A DNA stretch of 47,508 bases from Candidatus Levybacteria bacterium RIFCSPLOWO2_02_FULL_37_18 (GCA_001784115.1 MFPD01000018.1:1-47508); one strand, 5' to 3'. Shown: positions 30,929 to 39,405, numbered from the stretch's first letter. The notes: generated by a model from the letters alone, not told the origin. Made by a program: numbers and translations.

Positions 30929-31531
30929 CTATTTCCCCACCGTCACCACTGCATCTGCAGATGCACTTGCCGATAGCGTTGCTGATGTTGAACCAATGGT
31001 ATAGGATAATCCTAAATCTTTTTTAAGAAGAGATAAAAACTGATTTTTTGTACTGTTTATTTCAATCTGTATGTCTTGATAATCAAAATTATCCGCGTTT
31101 CCAACAGAAACAACGTGATATCCTAATTCTTTTAAAATATCCGATGCCTTAGAAGCTGCTCCGACTTCTCCGCTTCCATTCCTGACAACAATCGACAATT
31201 CACTCCTGTCAAGACCAGTTACCTTATCAACCGGGTTTATAGTTGGACGTGGAGTAGTTACCGAGGGAGTTGCCAACGCAATTGCCGCAGGCGCTTCTGT
31301 AGGTTGAACCTCTTGAGCTTGTTCTATTGTTGGAACAGGAGTAACTTCTGTCTCTTTTTTAACCGAAGCATTTTTATAAAAAAACGTCTTACCTAAAAAT
31401 AAAAGTAACCCAACACTGCCGATAAAAAGAAGCAAAAACAGAAATCTATTGGGTTTTTTGCTGTTTGGGGATGGGGAGTATTCTCTTTGAGCAACAGAGG
31501 TATGTGTTAAATTTTGAAAACTTTCTTCCAT
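30929..31531 (-). CDS. Membrane-anchored LytR C-terminal domain protein
   Basis: The ATG at 31531 (MEESFQNLTH) is chosen because TATACT ends eight bases before it; this gives 200 residues. A single membrane helix (FLFLLLFIGSVGLLLFLGKTFF) lies at about 26-47. A Thr/Pro/Ala-rich linker follows. ELSIVVRNGSGEVGAASKASDILKELGYHVVSVGNA is the LytR_C domain, which is linked to cell-wall polymer attachment proteins but here lacks the LCP catalytic domain. It is divergent with the SpoIID-domain gene. Confidence 0.8.
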   Translation of the reverse strand: MEESFQNLTHTSVAQREYSPSPNSKKPNRFLFLLLFIGSVGLLLFLGKTFFYKNASVKKETEVTPVPTIEQAQEVQPTEAPAAIALATPSVTTPRPTINPVDKVTGLDRSELSIVVRNGSGEVGAASKASDILKELGYHVVSVGNADNFDYQDIQIEINSTKNQFLSLLKKDLGLSYTIGSTSATLSASASADAVVTVGK

Positions 31532-31554
31532 TGGCTTTGAGTATAACACAAACC

Positions 31555-31589
31555 AAATTCAAAATTCAAAATTCAAAATTTGCTATAAT
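31555..31589 (+). promoter_or_regulatory. Repeat-built promoter of the SpoIID-domain gene
   Basis: TTCAAAATTCAAAATTCAAAA words are directly followed by TGCTATAAT (31581-31589). The -10 ends ten bases before the ATG at 31600. Confidence 0.55.
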
Positions 31590-31599
31590 ACTTCTGCCG

Positions 31600-33336
31600 A
31601 TGAAACAGCATATCCTACGCTTGTTTTTCCTCATTTCTTTGTGTCTCTTTTTTTTCTTTGCACAAACTTCTTTTTCCGAAGATCAAATTGACACGCTTGG
31701 CAAGCAGATTGACGAACTGACGAGGGCTTTAAATATGTCCATCAACGCCACAAGACCATTAGAATCAGAACTAAGCAGGCTCCAAAACCAAATCACGGGT
31801 ATAAAAGGACGGGTTTCTGCTATCGAACAAGACATCTTTGTAAAAAGAAGAAACATTGAGGAAGGGTATACATCGCTTGACAAACAAACAGCGATTTTAG
31901 AAAGAGCAATTCGAGACTTTTACATTAAAAGCTACTACTCTTCTCCCTTTTTGATATTTATTTCTGCTTCCTCTGCATCCGAAATCACCCGTCTTTTGAC
32001 GTACCAAAAAAAAGCCACAGAGCAAGACAAGGCAATTATTACCAATATTGCCCTGACCATTGCCGACTTAGAAACAAAGAAAAAAAATTTAGAACTGGAA
32101 CAAACTCGTTTAACAGCATTTAAAAAAAACTTGGACGAGCAGTCTGACAAACTTGACAAAGTAGTAACTGGTGCAAAAGCATACCAGGCAAACCTTTCTT
32201 CCCAAATCGCCCAGCTTTCGGCCCAACAACAACAATTAATTTCTCAAAGACAGTCTGGTTTAAACATTCCAAGGTCTGCCGGAACAGGCGCTCCCGCCTG
32301 CATTGATGACAGAACCATTGATCCTGGTTTTTCTCCGAGAATTGCTTTTTTTACGTACGGTGTGCCCAATCGAGTCGGCATGAACCAGTACGGCGCTTTT
32401 GGGAGAGCCAGGACAGGCCAAGATTACTCAACAATTTTACATGCATATTATAATTTTGACGAAGTCAAAGACGTTGATGCCAACATTCAAATTAGAGTTG
32501 ACGGCCATGGCACCTATAGCCTTGAAGACTATGTAAAAAGAATCTATGAAGTGCCAAATTCCTGGGGCGATAATGGCGGCATGGAAGCGCTCAAAGCCCA
32601 AGCCATTGCTGCCAGATCATACGCGCTTGCGTATACTAATAATGGATCTGGGTCAATTTGTGACTCGCAAAATTGCCAGGTATTTCAAGACGGAGAAAAA
32701 GGAGGTAATTGGAATAGTGCTGTGGAGGCAACCCGTGGCAAAGCAATGACGCAAGGAGACCAAGTTATAAAAGCCTGGTTTTCTTCAACCCATGGAGGAT
32801 ATATTTTTAGCTCCAGTGAAATTGGCTGGAACTCAACATCCTGGACAAAACACGCTATTGATACGCCTTCCGGAGGCGCGGGAGGATTTGGAGAGCTGCA
32901 AAACAACGCCTATGACAAAGACTCGCCATGGTTTTACTGCGACTGGGGAGCACGAGGCCAGTATAATAAAACCGCCTGGCTAAAATCAGAAGAAATTGCA
33001 GATATAGCCAATGTGATTCTCTTTGCCAGAGCCGACTCTTCTACCAAGGACCATTTTTATCAAACCGACAGACCTCATCCGTATGGAGGAGAAGTTTGGA
33101 ATGCTGATCGGGTCCAATCGGAACTAAAAAATAGAGGCATTACTCCGTTTACGTCTGCTTCTGATGTGTCTATTTCCGATGTTGATTTTTCCGGCGGCAG
33201 AACAAATAGAGTAACTATTTCTGGAAATGGCAAAACAGAATCGTTTTCAGGTTCTGAGTTTAAGGACTGGTTTAATCTTCGAGCTCCTGCTAATATTCAA
33301 ATTGTAGGTCCGTTGTATAACGTAGAAAAGAGGTAA
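31600..33336 (+). CDS. Secreted coiled-coil protein with SpoIID/LytB-like domain
   Basis: The track start (31465) runs through repeats; the real start is MKQHILRLFFLISLCLFFFFAQ at 31600, a signal peptide, giving 578 residues. Residues about 27-220 form long coiled coils (LGKQIDELTRALN, ISSQIAQLSAQQQQL-like stretches) resembling the helical part of PcsB/EnvC-type wall-hydrolase regulators. The SpoIID part follows: VPNRVGMNQYGAFGRA, MEALKAQAIAARSYALAY and SQNCQVFQDG, where the conserved Cys and acidic residues are seen. SpoIID is a lytic transglycosylase acting on peptidoglycan. It likely works with the two PBPs on the envelope. Confidence 0.85.
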   Translation: MKQHILRLFFLISLCLFFFFAQTSFSEDQIDTLGKQIDELTRALNMSINATRPLESELSRLQNQITGIKGRVSAIEQDIFVKRRNIEEGYTSLDKQTAILERAIRDFYIKSYYSSPFLIFISASSASEITRLLTYQKKATEQDKAIITNIALTIADLETKKKNLELEQTRLTAFKKNLDEQSDKLDKVVTGAKAYQANLSSQIAQLSAQQQQLISQRQSGLNIPRSAGTGAPACIDDRTIDPGFSPRIAFFTYGVPNRVGMNQYGAFGRARTGQDYSTILHAYYNFDEVKDVDANIQIRVDGHGTYSLEDYVKRIYEVPNSWGDNGGMEALKAQAIAARSYALAYTNNGSGSICDSQNCQVFQDGEKGGNWNSAVEATRGKAMTQGDQVIKAWFSSTHGGYIFSSSEIGWNSTSWTKHAIDTPSGGAGGFGELQNNAYDKDSPWFYCDWGARGQYNKTAWLKSEEIADIANVILFARADSSTKDHFYQTDRPHPYGGEVWNADRVQSELKNRGITPFTSASDVSISDVDFSGGRTNRVTISGNGKTESFSGSEFKDWFNLRAPANIQIVGPLYNVEKR

Positions 33337-33370
33337 ATAATTAAAAATTGTAAATTGAAAATTTTTTAAT

Positions 33371-33973
33371 ATGCCAGATATATTCGTTAAAGACGATACA
33401 ATACATGCGACAAACAATCAACCCCTTACTTTTTTTTCTGCTTTTTGTAAAGACCCTCTTGGTGTTAGGTTTCAGTCGCAGGAAGATAACGAAAAGGTAA
33501 TTTTGTTTGTCAGGAAGCACTTTATTACCAATATCTCCTGGATATTAACAGGTGCAATATTTTTCTTCCTTCCTCCTGTTATACAAATATTTAAAGCATA
33601 TATCCTTTTACCGTTTTACCTCCCAAACCAATACGTATTCCTGCTTATATTGTTTTACTATGGTCTGGTATTTTCATATCTTTTTAGTCAATTCATCACT
33701 TGGTATTACACAGTGTCCTTAGTTACCAATAAACGCATTGTTGACGTTGACTTCTTCTACCTGCTGTATCATGATGTTGCTATTACCAAATTAGATCTGG
33801 TTGAGGATGTGCATTACAAAAAAACTGGGTTTTTTAGTTCGTTTTATAACTACGGCGACGTATATGTCCAAACAGCTGCCGAACGCGGACTTTTTGATTT
33901 TCTTCAAATTCCAAAACCGGAAATTGCTGTCGAGATTATTGGTGATTTAATAGGTAAACAAAACCATGCTTGA
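33371..33973 (+). CDS. Membrane protein with PH-like (YdbS/bPH_2) domain
   Basis: This is a 200-residue protein with two membrane helices (about residues 55-77 and 85-115). After them, WYYTVSLVTNKRIVDVDFFYLLYHDVAITKLDLVEDVHYKKTGFFSSFYNYGDVYVQTA is a bacterial PH-domain pattern (TN.RII......i...Ldkiqdv....g....i..yGdi.i.TA). The usual role is unknown; such proteins are membrane associated. It overlaps the next gene by 8 bases. Confidence 0.7.
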   Translation: MPDIFVKDDTIHATNNQPLTFFSAFCKDPLGVRFQSQEDNEKVILFVRKHFITNISWILTGAIFFFLPPVIQIFKAYILLPFYLPNQYVFLLILFYYGLVFSYLFSQFITWYYTVSLVTNKRIVDVDFFYLLYHDVAITKLDLVEDVHYKKTGFFSSFYNYGDVYVQTAAERGLFDFLQIPKPEIAVEIIGDLIGKQNHA

Positions 33974-34196
33974 ATCAACGCTGTCTATGGCACTCGAACC
34001 GCTTTTTATCACAAAACTTATATTTTTAATAGTATTAGGCATGTACTCCGCTTTTGCCTTTGTGCTCTCAAGTCAAATTAAGACCATGAACGCGATTGTA
34101 GAAATTAAAAATTCTTCAGCTTTATTATATGCCGTCTCCCTAATTCACCTTGTTTTAGTACTTTCGCTTTTTATCGCAGGACTTGTTATACTGTAA
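33966..34196 (+). CDS. Small two-helix membrane protein, unknown
   Basis: This 76-residue protein has hydrophobic segments at about 14-34 and 53-76, separated by a short charged loop SQIKTMNAIVEIK. It overlaps the PH-domain gene and precedes the PPM-like gene by 42 bases, in a likely operon. No motif is recognised. Confidence 0.6.
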   Translation: MLESTLSMALEPLFITKLIFLIVLGMYSAFAFVLSSQIKTMNAIVEIKNSSALLYAVSLIHLVLVLSLFIAGLVIL

Positions 34197-34238
34197 GTGA
34201 ACTTTTGAATTTTGACTTTTACCTTTTAACTTTTCATT

Positions 34239-35963
34239 ATGGACTCGCATATTTCTTTTGGTAAAATTGTCGCAAGTCCTACGTTTTCTTCCTGGTCTCA
34301 GGTTTATAGCACAGGCTCTCTTTTTGCCGTTATCTCCCTTTCCAAAACTCAAGCAGACCAAGACGAACATACCTCCCTTTCTTTAGCGGGAAAAGAGATG
34401 TTAGACACTCTCGAACAAGAGTATTTTTCTCTTGAAGAAAAGAATCTGGACACGATAAGGCAAACAATTTTGCAAACGAAAGAAAAGCTACCAGATGGTA
34501 TTTTACTTTGTTTTGTCGTAACTGCAATTGTTAAAAATATTGCTTATTTGATAATCATTGGAAACGGAAAAATAATACTCAAAAGGCAGGAAAAAATCGG
34601 TGTGTTGCTTTCAAATTCCCATGATCAAGATGTACTTTCCGCCTCAGGCGTGCTTAAACCCGATGACTTGCTTATACTCCAAACCCAAAGCTTTGCCAAA
34701 CTGGTATCCTTTGCGACCTTAAAAGAAGCAATTGATCACAACTCCCCTTCTGAAATCGCAGAAACACTTTCTCCGACAATACATGAAAAAGAAGAAGGAG
34801 CAGCAGCATGCATAATTATCCGCTACACTCCTCCGCTGGTTTCCCACGAACATGAAGATGCAGAACAAGAAGTTGAGGATGGAGAACCTTCCTCATTTTC
34901 CACATTTTCCTCCATTATAATACTTATAAAACGTATCGTACGCCTAAAACAAGAAATTCAGTCTTCAAAAAAACTCTTTTTAGGCCTTGCCGGAATTATT
35001 ATTGTCATTCTTGTCATAAGCGTTTTACTGTCTGTAAAAGGAAGGGAAAATACGAAACGAAATCAATTATTTAAGGAAGTGCTTACGTCTGCTCAAAGAA
35101 AATACGATGAAGGACAAAATCTTATGTCTTTAAATAAAAACATAGCCCGAGACGATTTTTTGCAGGCTTATAAGCTTATCAAAGACAACCTGTCTAAATT
35201 TCCCAAAGGCACATCTGAGGAAAAACAATTATCAGAGTTTCTAAAAAAATCTCAAGACGCGGTACGTTCTTCGCTGGAAACCTCATATATAAATCCAAAA
35301 GAAGTAAGCAATAACATGTCCCCACTATTATCTGCAATAATCGAACATCATGCGCTATTTGGAACGCAAGATGAAGAAAGAATATATTTTCTTGATCAAA
35401 TAGGCATATCTTTTATAGATAAAAAAACCAAGGCAACAAAACAAATTATAAAAAAAGACGAGTACAAAAACCCGGTTGGCCTTGGCACGTTTTTTTCCAA
35501 TATCTATCTCATTGACGATAGTAAGCTTAGTAAATTTGTTTCTTTAGGTTCGGGTTATGCCAAAACAAATTATTTTCCAAAAGACACAAATCCGGATCTG
35601 TCTAAAGCAGTATCCCTGACAATTGACGGAGCGGTATGGGTTTTAAGAAACGATGGCACAATTCAAAAATTTTTAAAAGGCAATGTCGAGAATTTCTCCG
35701 TGAATGGCTTGGATAAACAACTCAACGGCGCAGTCCGTATATTTACCATGATTGATTCAAGCAAGCTATATGTTTTAGATAATGGCAACAGCCGAATTGT
35801 GGTTATTGACAAAGACGGAACGTACAAACAGCAATACCAATCAGACCTGATTAAAAAAGCTAAAGATTTTGAAATTGTAGAAAAAGACCTGCCTGCCGGC
35901 AGGCAAGGCAAAAAAGGCTATCTCCTTGTGGATAATAAAGTATTTGAGTTTGAATTGAAATAA
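34239..35963 (+). CDS. PPM-phosphatase-like domain, membrane helix and extracellular propeller-like domain
   Basis: This is a 574-residue protein. Residues 1-205 have the layout of a PP2C/PPM domain (GSLFAVISLSKTQADQDEHTSLSLAGKEML, ILLCFVVTAI, GNGKIILKR, LKPDDLLILQTQSFAKLV), but the metal-binding Asp residues typical of active enzymes are hard to place, so it may be inactive. A membrane helix (LGLAGIIIVILVISVLLSV) lies at about 248-266. The outer part has a helical stalk and then repeated short strands (LYVLDNGNSRIVVIDKDGTY) resembling a beta propeller. LPAGRQG near residue 554 comes from a GC palindrome repeat (35888-35908). Confidence 0.6.
   Translation: MDSHISFGKIVASPTFSSWSQVYSTGSLFAVISLSKTQADQDEHTSLSLAGKEMLDTLEQEYFSLEEKNLDTIRQTILQTKEKLPDGILLCFVVTAIVKNIAYLIIIGNGKIILKRQEKIGVLLSNSHDQDVLSASGVLKPDDLLILQTQSFAKLVSFATLKEAIDHNSPSEIAETLSPTIHEKEEGAAACIIIRYTPPLVSHEHEDAEQEVEDGEPSSFSTFSSIIILIKRIVRLKQEIQSSKKLFLGLAGIIIVILVISVLLSVKGRENTKRNQLFKEVLTSAQRKYDEGQNLMSLNKNIARDDFLQAYKLIKDNLSKFPKGTSEEKQLSEFLKKSQDAVRSSLETSYINPKEVSNNMSPLLSAIIEHHALFGTQDEERIYFLDQIGISFIDKKTKATKQIIKKDEYKNPVGLGTFFSNIYLIDDSKLSKFVSLGSGYAKTNYFPKDTNPDLSKAVSLTIDGAVWVLRNDGTIQKFLKGNVENFSVNGLDKQLNGAVRIFTMIDSSKLYVLDNGNSRIVVIDKDGTYKQQYQSDLIKKAKDFEIVEKDLPAGRQGKKGYLLVDNKVFEFELK
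35888..35908 (+). repeat. GC palindrome (LPAGRQ type) inside the PPM-like gene
   Basis: CCTGCCTGCCGGCAGGCAAGG, with the perfect palindrome TGCCTGCCGGCAGGCA, is read in frame. The same unit occurs at 5901, 6747 and 7344. Confidence 0.75.
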
Positions 35964-36052
35964 ACCGGTAAATTTGAATGTCAACTTCCTTCGCCTATAC
36001 TTCGTCCCACATTGATTGCTATTTTTTCAATTTTTCTGTATACTTAAAAAGT

Positions 36053-37318
36053 ATGGGAATTGGAGATAACGAGAAAAAAATCTTCATCAAACCGACGATT
36101 ACAACTAAGAAAATACTTGTAGGAGATATTGCACCTCAAAAGACGACTACTGATCCATATGAATTGAACAGAAGATCTGCTGTAGAAAGATTATTAAGGC
36201 AAGGTACTCCTGCTCCTTTAGTCCGTGTAACTAACGCAGAAACAGTTCATCCAAAACCAGAACCACAAAGAGACCCTGATGCAGTAACGCTCGAACAGCT
36301 TGCAGACAGGTTAAATCCAGATAGTAAAACCGCTCCAGATTTTCATTCCAGTGCCAAAATATTAGATACTAAAACAGACTGGAGAATGGTCGAAGGAGAA
36401 AGACGTTCTACCCTGCCTCCAATTGACAGGTTAAAAAAACTAAGAGATCGTTTAACCCAAGAGATTGACGAAATTAAAGACAAAGAAAGAGATCCAAGTT
36501 ATGGCAGCTTACTCGGTGCGCTTCACGGAGTTGAAGATGCTATTGCTGAGGCACGGGGTGGAAACGGAGGGCCAGAGCTGCCTGATCCTAACGAATTTGT
36601 CAGAAGGGCGAGAGCAGAATATCCCCAAGAACTGCCTCCTGATACTTCAACAATCAGCATGAGGAAGGGACGGTTGGGCGCAATCGCAACTGCGGCCTTA
36701 AGCGCTGTAGGTCTGGGTGGTTTGTTTGGAGGATGGAAAGCTAGAAAAACATGGGAAGATATTGAATCGGACGCACAGGGAAGAGACCAAGAAAAGCAGA
36801 CCCGAAGTAAGGATGAAACCATGAGAAAAAAATGGGAGAAAGAAACGGAATATCAGGCGACTCATACTTTAGGGATAGATAAAGAACCAATAGTCAGCAA
36901 TGACGGTGTATCTGTTTTACCTGTCAAACATGACCCTGATATTACATTTGAAAAAATTGCTATAGATGGTTATACCTATCCCTTAGAGTCTGGAAGAACA
37001 ATCAGGTTGCCAAAGCCTGGATCAAGCGCAAAGTTTAATCCTTCCGTCCTTGGAGCAGACAACAGAACTGCGATCGAACTAGATGATAGAGAATTACCCG
37101 ATAGGACTATTGAACCTGTGTTTCATATTATTGCGGGAAGAAAAGACATTGAACGTACTTTTCCTAAAGATCCAAAGCTTGGATTTGAACCTGATGTTTT
37201 CCTTTTTGAATGGAATGACAAGAAAGGTTATCTAGTTAAAATTACTCCGCTACCTCCAGATAGAAACAACCGAACAGCTTATACAATTTCTATCGTTGAG
37301 GCAAAAAGGGACGAATAA
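36053..37318 (+). CDS. Unknown protein with one membrane segment
   Basis: The ATG at 36053 (MGIGDNEKKIF) is chosen over 35978 because TATACT ends eight bases before it. The protein has 421 residues. Residues 1-200 are charged and low in hydrophobics (Pro, Asp and Arg rich), with a helix LKKLRDRLTQEIDEIKD. GRLGAIATAALSAVGLGGLFGGW (about 204-226) may be a single membrane or membrane-associated segment. The rest is strand-like with no motif I recognise. It stands just before a tRNA gene and may be an envelope or cytoplasmic structural protein. Confidence 0.55.
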   Translation: MGIGDNEKKIFIKPTITTKKILVGDIAPQKTTTDPYELNRRSAVERLLRQGTPAPLVRVTNAETVHPKPEPQRDPDAVTLEQLADRLNPDSKTAPDFHSSAKILDTKTDWRMVEGERRSTLPPIDRLKKLRDRLTQEIDEIKDKERDPSYGSLLGALHGVEDAIAEARGGNGGPELPDPNEFVRRARAEYPQELPPDTSTISMRKGRLGAIATAALSAVGLGGLFGGWKARKTWEDIESDAQGRDQEKQTRSKDETMRKKWEKETEYQATHTLGIDKEPIVSNDGVSVLPVKHDPDITFEKIAIDGYTYPLESGRTIRLPKPGSSAKFNPSVLGADNRTAIELDDRELPDRTIEPVFHIIAGRKDIERTFPKDPKLGFEPDVFLFEWNDKKGYLVKITPLPPDRNNRTAYTISIVEAKRDE

Positions 37319-37362
37319 CTCTTCTTTTTTTATCTCCCCAACTTGCCGAAGCATTGATGCCC

Positions 37363-37449
37363 TGGCGGAGGGTATGGGAGTCGAACCCATTAGACCCTTT
37401 CGGGTCACGGTTTAGCAAACCGTCCTCGTAACCGTCTGAGTCACCCTCC
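37363..37449 (-). tRNA. tRNA-Ser (anticodon GCU)
   Basis: On the minus strand the acceptor GGAGGGT/ACCCTCC, anticodon arm ACGGT-TTGCTAA-ACCGT with GCU at 34-36, and a long variable arm GACCC-GAAA-GGGTC define a class II serine tRNA. The discriminator is G and CCA follows directly, so CCA is encoded, unlike the tRNA-Ile at 859-930. Confidence 0.95.
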
Positions 37450-37493
37450 GTATCTTGATTATACCACGAACCGCTATTTGATACACTGTACGT

Positions 37494-38273
37494 GTGAGCC
37501 TCTCAGACATTCTCTTTCCCAAATATTGTATCAATTGTAAAAAACTGGGACATTACCTCTGCAGCAATTGCTTTTCGTATATTTCTTTTGACGAAAACTC
37601 AATTTGTCTTATGTGTGGCAGACCGAGTTTTGACGGAAAAACTCATCCTGGTTGTAAAACTCGATACGCAATCGATGGGGTATTTTCTGCTTTAAAATAT
37701 AAAGGAATTGTAAAAAAATTAGTCTATCAATTTAAATACAAACCATTTCTTTCGGACTTAAAAAGTGTCCTATCGGATTTCTTGTATGAAAGCCTTATCC
37801 AGAACGAAAATTTTATGACAACAATGCAACAATTTAACAATGTAACAATTTTTTTTGTCCCCATTCCTCTCCACTCTTCCAGATTTAAACAGCGGGGATA
37901 TAACCACGCGGAAATCCTGGCAGAAGAACTAGGTAAAAAGTTTGATATTCCCGTTGCAAATCTTTTGGAAAGAACCAAGCAGACACGTTCACAATTCGGT
38001 CTCAAGCGAGATGAGCGCAAAGAAAACCTCAAAAACGCCTTTTCTTACTCTTCCTTACATACATTGTCATCGCGAGCGAAGCGTGGCAATCTCTTACCGC
38101 AAGAGATTACTTCGTCTGGTTCGACTTCGCTCACCATTCCTCGCAATGACAGTACCACTGTCTTTCTCATCGACGACATCCTTACCACCGGCTCAACTCT
38201 CCTAGAAGCTGCAAACATACTCAAAAGACACGGTACCAAACACGTCTGGGGAATAACCTTAGCAAGGGATTGA
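37494..38273 (+). CDS. comF: ComF-family phosphoribosyltransferase with an in-frame palindromic element
   Basis: This 259-residue protein starts with GTG. A zinc ribbon CINCKKLGHYLCSNC...CLMCGRPS (about residues 12-45) leads. The phosphoribosyltransferase domain has the PRPP loop FLIDDILTTGSTLLEAANIL (about 224-243), and VPIPLHSSRFKQRGYNHAEILA precedes it. ComF proteins assist DNA uptake or recombination. Residues about 190-218 (SSRAKRGNLLPQEITSSGST, SLTIPRNDS) are the translation of a palindromic element; in ComF this region (after KNAF) is normally a short link to the PRPP strand. The core motifs remain intact. Confidence 0.9.
   Translation: MSLSDILFPKYCINCKKLGHYLCSNCFSYISFDENSICLMCGRPSFDGKTHPGCKTRYAIDGVFSALKYKGIVKKLVYQFKYKPFLSDLKSVLSDFLYESLIQNENFMTTMQQFNNVTIFFVPIPLHSSRFKQRGYNHAEILAEELGKKFDIPVANLLERTKQTRSQFGLKRDERKENLKNAFSYSSLHTLSSRAKRGNLLPQEITSSGSTSLTIPRNDSTTVFLIDDILTTGSTLLEAANILKRHGTKHVWGITLARD
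38066..38150 (+). repeat. Palindromic element inside comF
   Basis: GTCATCGCGAGCGAAGCGTGG starts and ATTCCTCGCAATGAC ends the unit, with internal AATCTCTTACCGCAAGAGATTA hairpin. It belongs to the CGAG/AAGC subfamily also found in gapA. Confidence 0.8.
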
Positions 38274-38702
38274 TTACTTGGTGGAACGAGAATATTCGCT
38301 TACGTGTTTTACGAAAGGCAAACGTACTTGTTTTATAAATTGTAAATCTGCGGTAATGAGGTAACATTTCTTTTCTTCTGCCAATACTGCATAGAAAGCA
38401 TCATACACCGTGGTTTTATATTTTTTGGCAAACTCAGAAGCTTTTGTAACAAGTGGAATGGTTATCGGCTTAATGGTAAGGCGAATTGTTTCAAGATCTG
38501 CTAGAAATATCCGAATTTCCCCTGCTGTAAGTTTGGTTTTTGTTGTAAAAGCATTAGCAAGTTCGTAAACAATCATATCAGGAACAAGAATAGGCTCTTT
38601 TTTGTCTAAATGGTTTTTCAAGAGCAACAAAGCTTTGGGAAGATGATCTTCTTTATCCGAAGCAAACCATTTGAATGCAACAGAGGTATCAACAACTACC
38701 AT
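38274..38702 (-). CDS. PIN-domain toxin (VapC-like)
   Basis: This 142-residue protein begins MVVVDTSVAFKWF with the first PIN aspartate. MIVYELANAFTTKTKL (about 43-58) carries the conserved Glu, and TVYDAFYAVLAEEKKCYLITADLQFI (about 94-119) holds the last Asp residues. Probably an Mg-dependent RNase. It overlaps the upstream RHH antitoxin gene by 7 bases and its stop abuts the comF stop. The sequence differs from the PIN toxin at 386-784 and is of another PIN subgroup. Confidence 0.85.
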   Translation of the reverse strand: MVVVDTSVAFKWFASDKEDHLPKALLLLKNHLDKKEPILVPDMIVYELANAFTTKTKLTAGEIRIFLADLETIRLTIKPITIPLVTKASEFAKKYKTTVYDAFYAVLAEEKKCYLITADLQFIKQVRLPFVKHVSEYSRSTK

Positions 38703-38947
38703 TTCGCCCCATCTCTCATCTCTCTTACCGTTTTAACGGTATCAATATCCTGTAAGGAACTTCTATTTCCCAAAGCATGCTTTCTGATAGTTTTAAAAAT
38801 ATCCTCAGGAGATTTTTCTGTATGTGCTTTTGTAATTTTAGCTCGAATTATAGAAGCCAGGCTTTTTCTGGTTTTGAGTGCTTCTTCCTTAAGCCGTATA
38901 TAATCCTCTTCGGGAATTCTGATATTTGTAGTTATAAAACTTCCCAT
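38696..38947 (-). CDS. Ribbon-helix-helix-type antitoxin (VapB-like)
   Basis: This 83-residue protein has FITTNIRIPEEDYIRLKEEALKTRKSLASIIRAKI (about 4-38), a ribbon strand and two helices of the RHH/CopG pattern, followed by an acidic, disordered tail suited to toxin binding. It overlaps the PIN toxin gene. MITE-like element A copy 2 starts 16 bases upstream of its ATG, so the promoter of this pair would lie inside or across that element. Confidence 0.75.
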   Translation of the reverse strand: MGSFITTNIRIPEEDYIRLKEEALKTRKSLASIIRAKITKAHTEKSPEDIFKTIRKHALGNRSSLQDIDTVKTVREMRDGAKW

Positions 38948-38963
38948 ACAAATATATTATGAC

Positions 38964-39092
38964 TGGGACATAAATGTCATTCTGAACTATCTGAAAGCAG
39001 CGAATCAGAATCTATAAAATGGAGATGCTGAAACCGAGTCTGACTCGGTGAAATAAATCCAGCATGACAATGTGAATCATGTCTCACTCACA
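38964..39092. mobile_element. MITE-like element A, copy 2
   Basis: This 129-bp unit starts CTGGGACATAAATGTCATT and ends GTGAATCATGTCTCACTCAC. It matches copy 1 at 19127-19243 except for a 12-base longer core (GAACTATCTGAAAGCAGCGAATC) and one base near the end. ATATATT stands on both sides (38954-38960 and 39095-39101), possibly a shorter or decayed target duplication. Confidence 0.8.
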
Positions 39093-39140
39093 GATATATT
39101 GTATCTAATTCTTTGAATTTATAAAAGTTTACAAAAGGTG

Positions 39141-39264
39141 GTAACTGTTCACGCTTCTGACACGATCTCGTCATCCTAAACGTAGTAAAGGATCTATTCG
39201 GTAAAAGACTCTTCTGCTTTCAGTCTCAGAATGACAGTTTTATGTTAGAACTGTGACCTGTTAC
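39141..39264. mobile_element. MITE-like element B, copy 2
   Basis: This is the reverse complement of the 28747-28870 unit, also 124 bp, from GTAACTGTTCACGCTTC to ACTGTGACCTGTTAC. It lies 48 bases after MITE A copy 2 and replaces the downstream end of a small minus-strand gene. Confidence 0.8.
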
Positions 39265-39402
39265 TTTAAATGCTTGTTCTAGTTCTTCTTTAGAGGATTC
39301 TGTTTGGGCAGGTTGCAGTCGTTGCCTAACTTGAGCAATAGTTTCGGGGGTTGCGCCTCTTAGTTGTTGCTGTAATGCAGCAAGTTTTTCTGCTTGTATC
39401 AA
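39226..39402 (-). CDS. Short helical ORF truncated by MITE-like element B
   Basis: The minus strand from a TTG at 39402 (3 bases after the FliG-like gene's stop) reads LIQAEKLAALQQQLRGATPE and QTESSKEELEQAF before entering the repeat, which supplies VTGHSSNIKLSF and the stop. It is missing from the ORF track. The natural part is about 45 residues of Gln/Leu-rich helix. It could be the remaining start of a third gene of the operon, or a frame-shifted tail of the FliG-like gene. The stop and last 13 residues come from the element, so the original end was lost. Confidence 0.45.
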   Translation of the reverse strand: MIQAEKLAALQQQLRGATPETIAQVRQRLQPAQTESSKEELEQAFKVTGHSSNIKLSF

Positions 39403-39405
39403 TTT

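Noticed and set aside
31465-31599. Upstream extension of the SpoIID-domain protein
   Set aside because: It crosses the divergent LytR_C gene start and the repeat-built promoter; a signal peptide begins at 31600.
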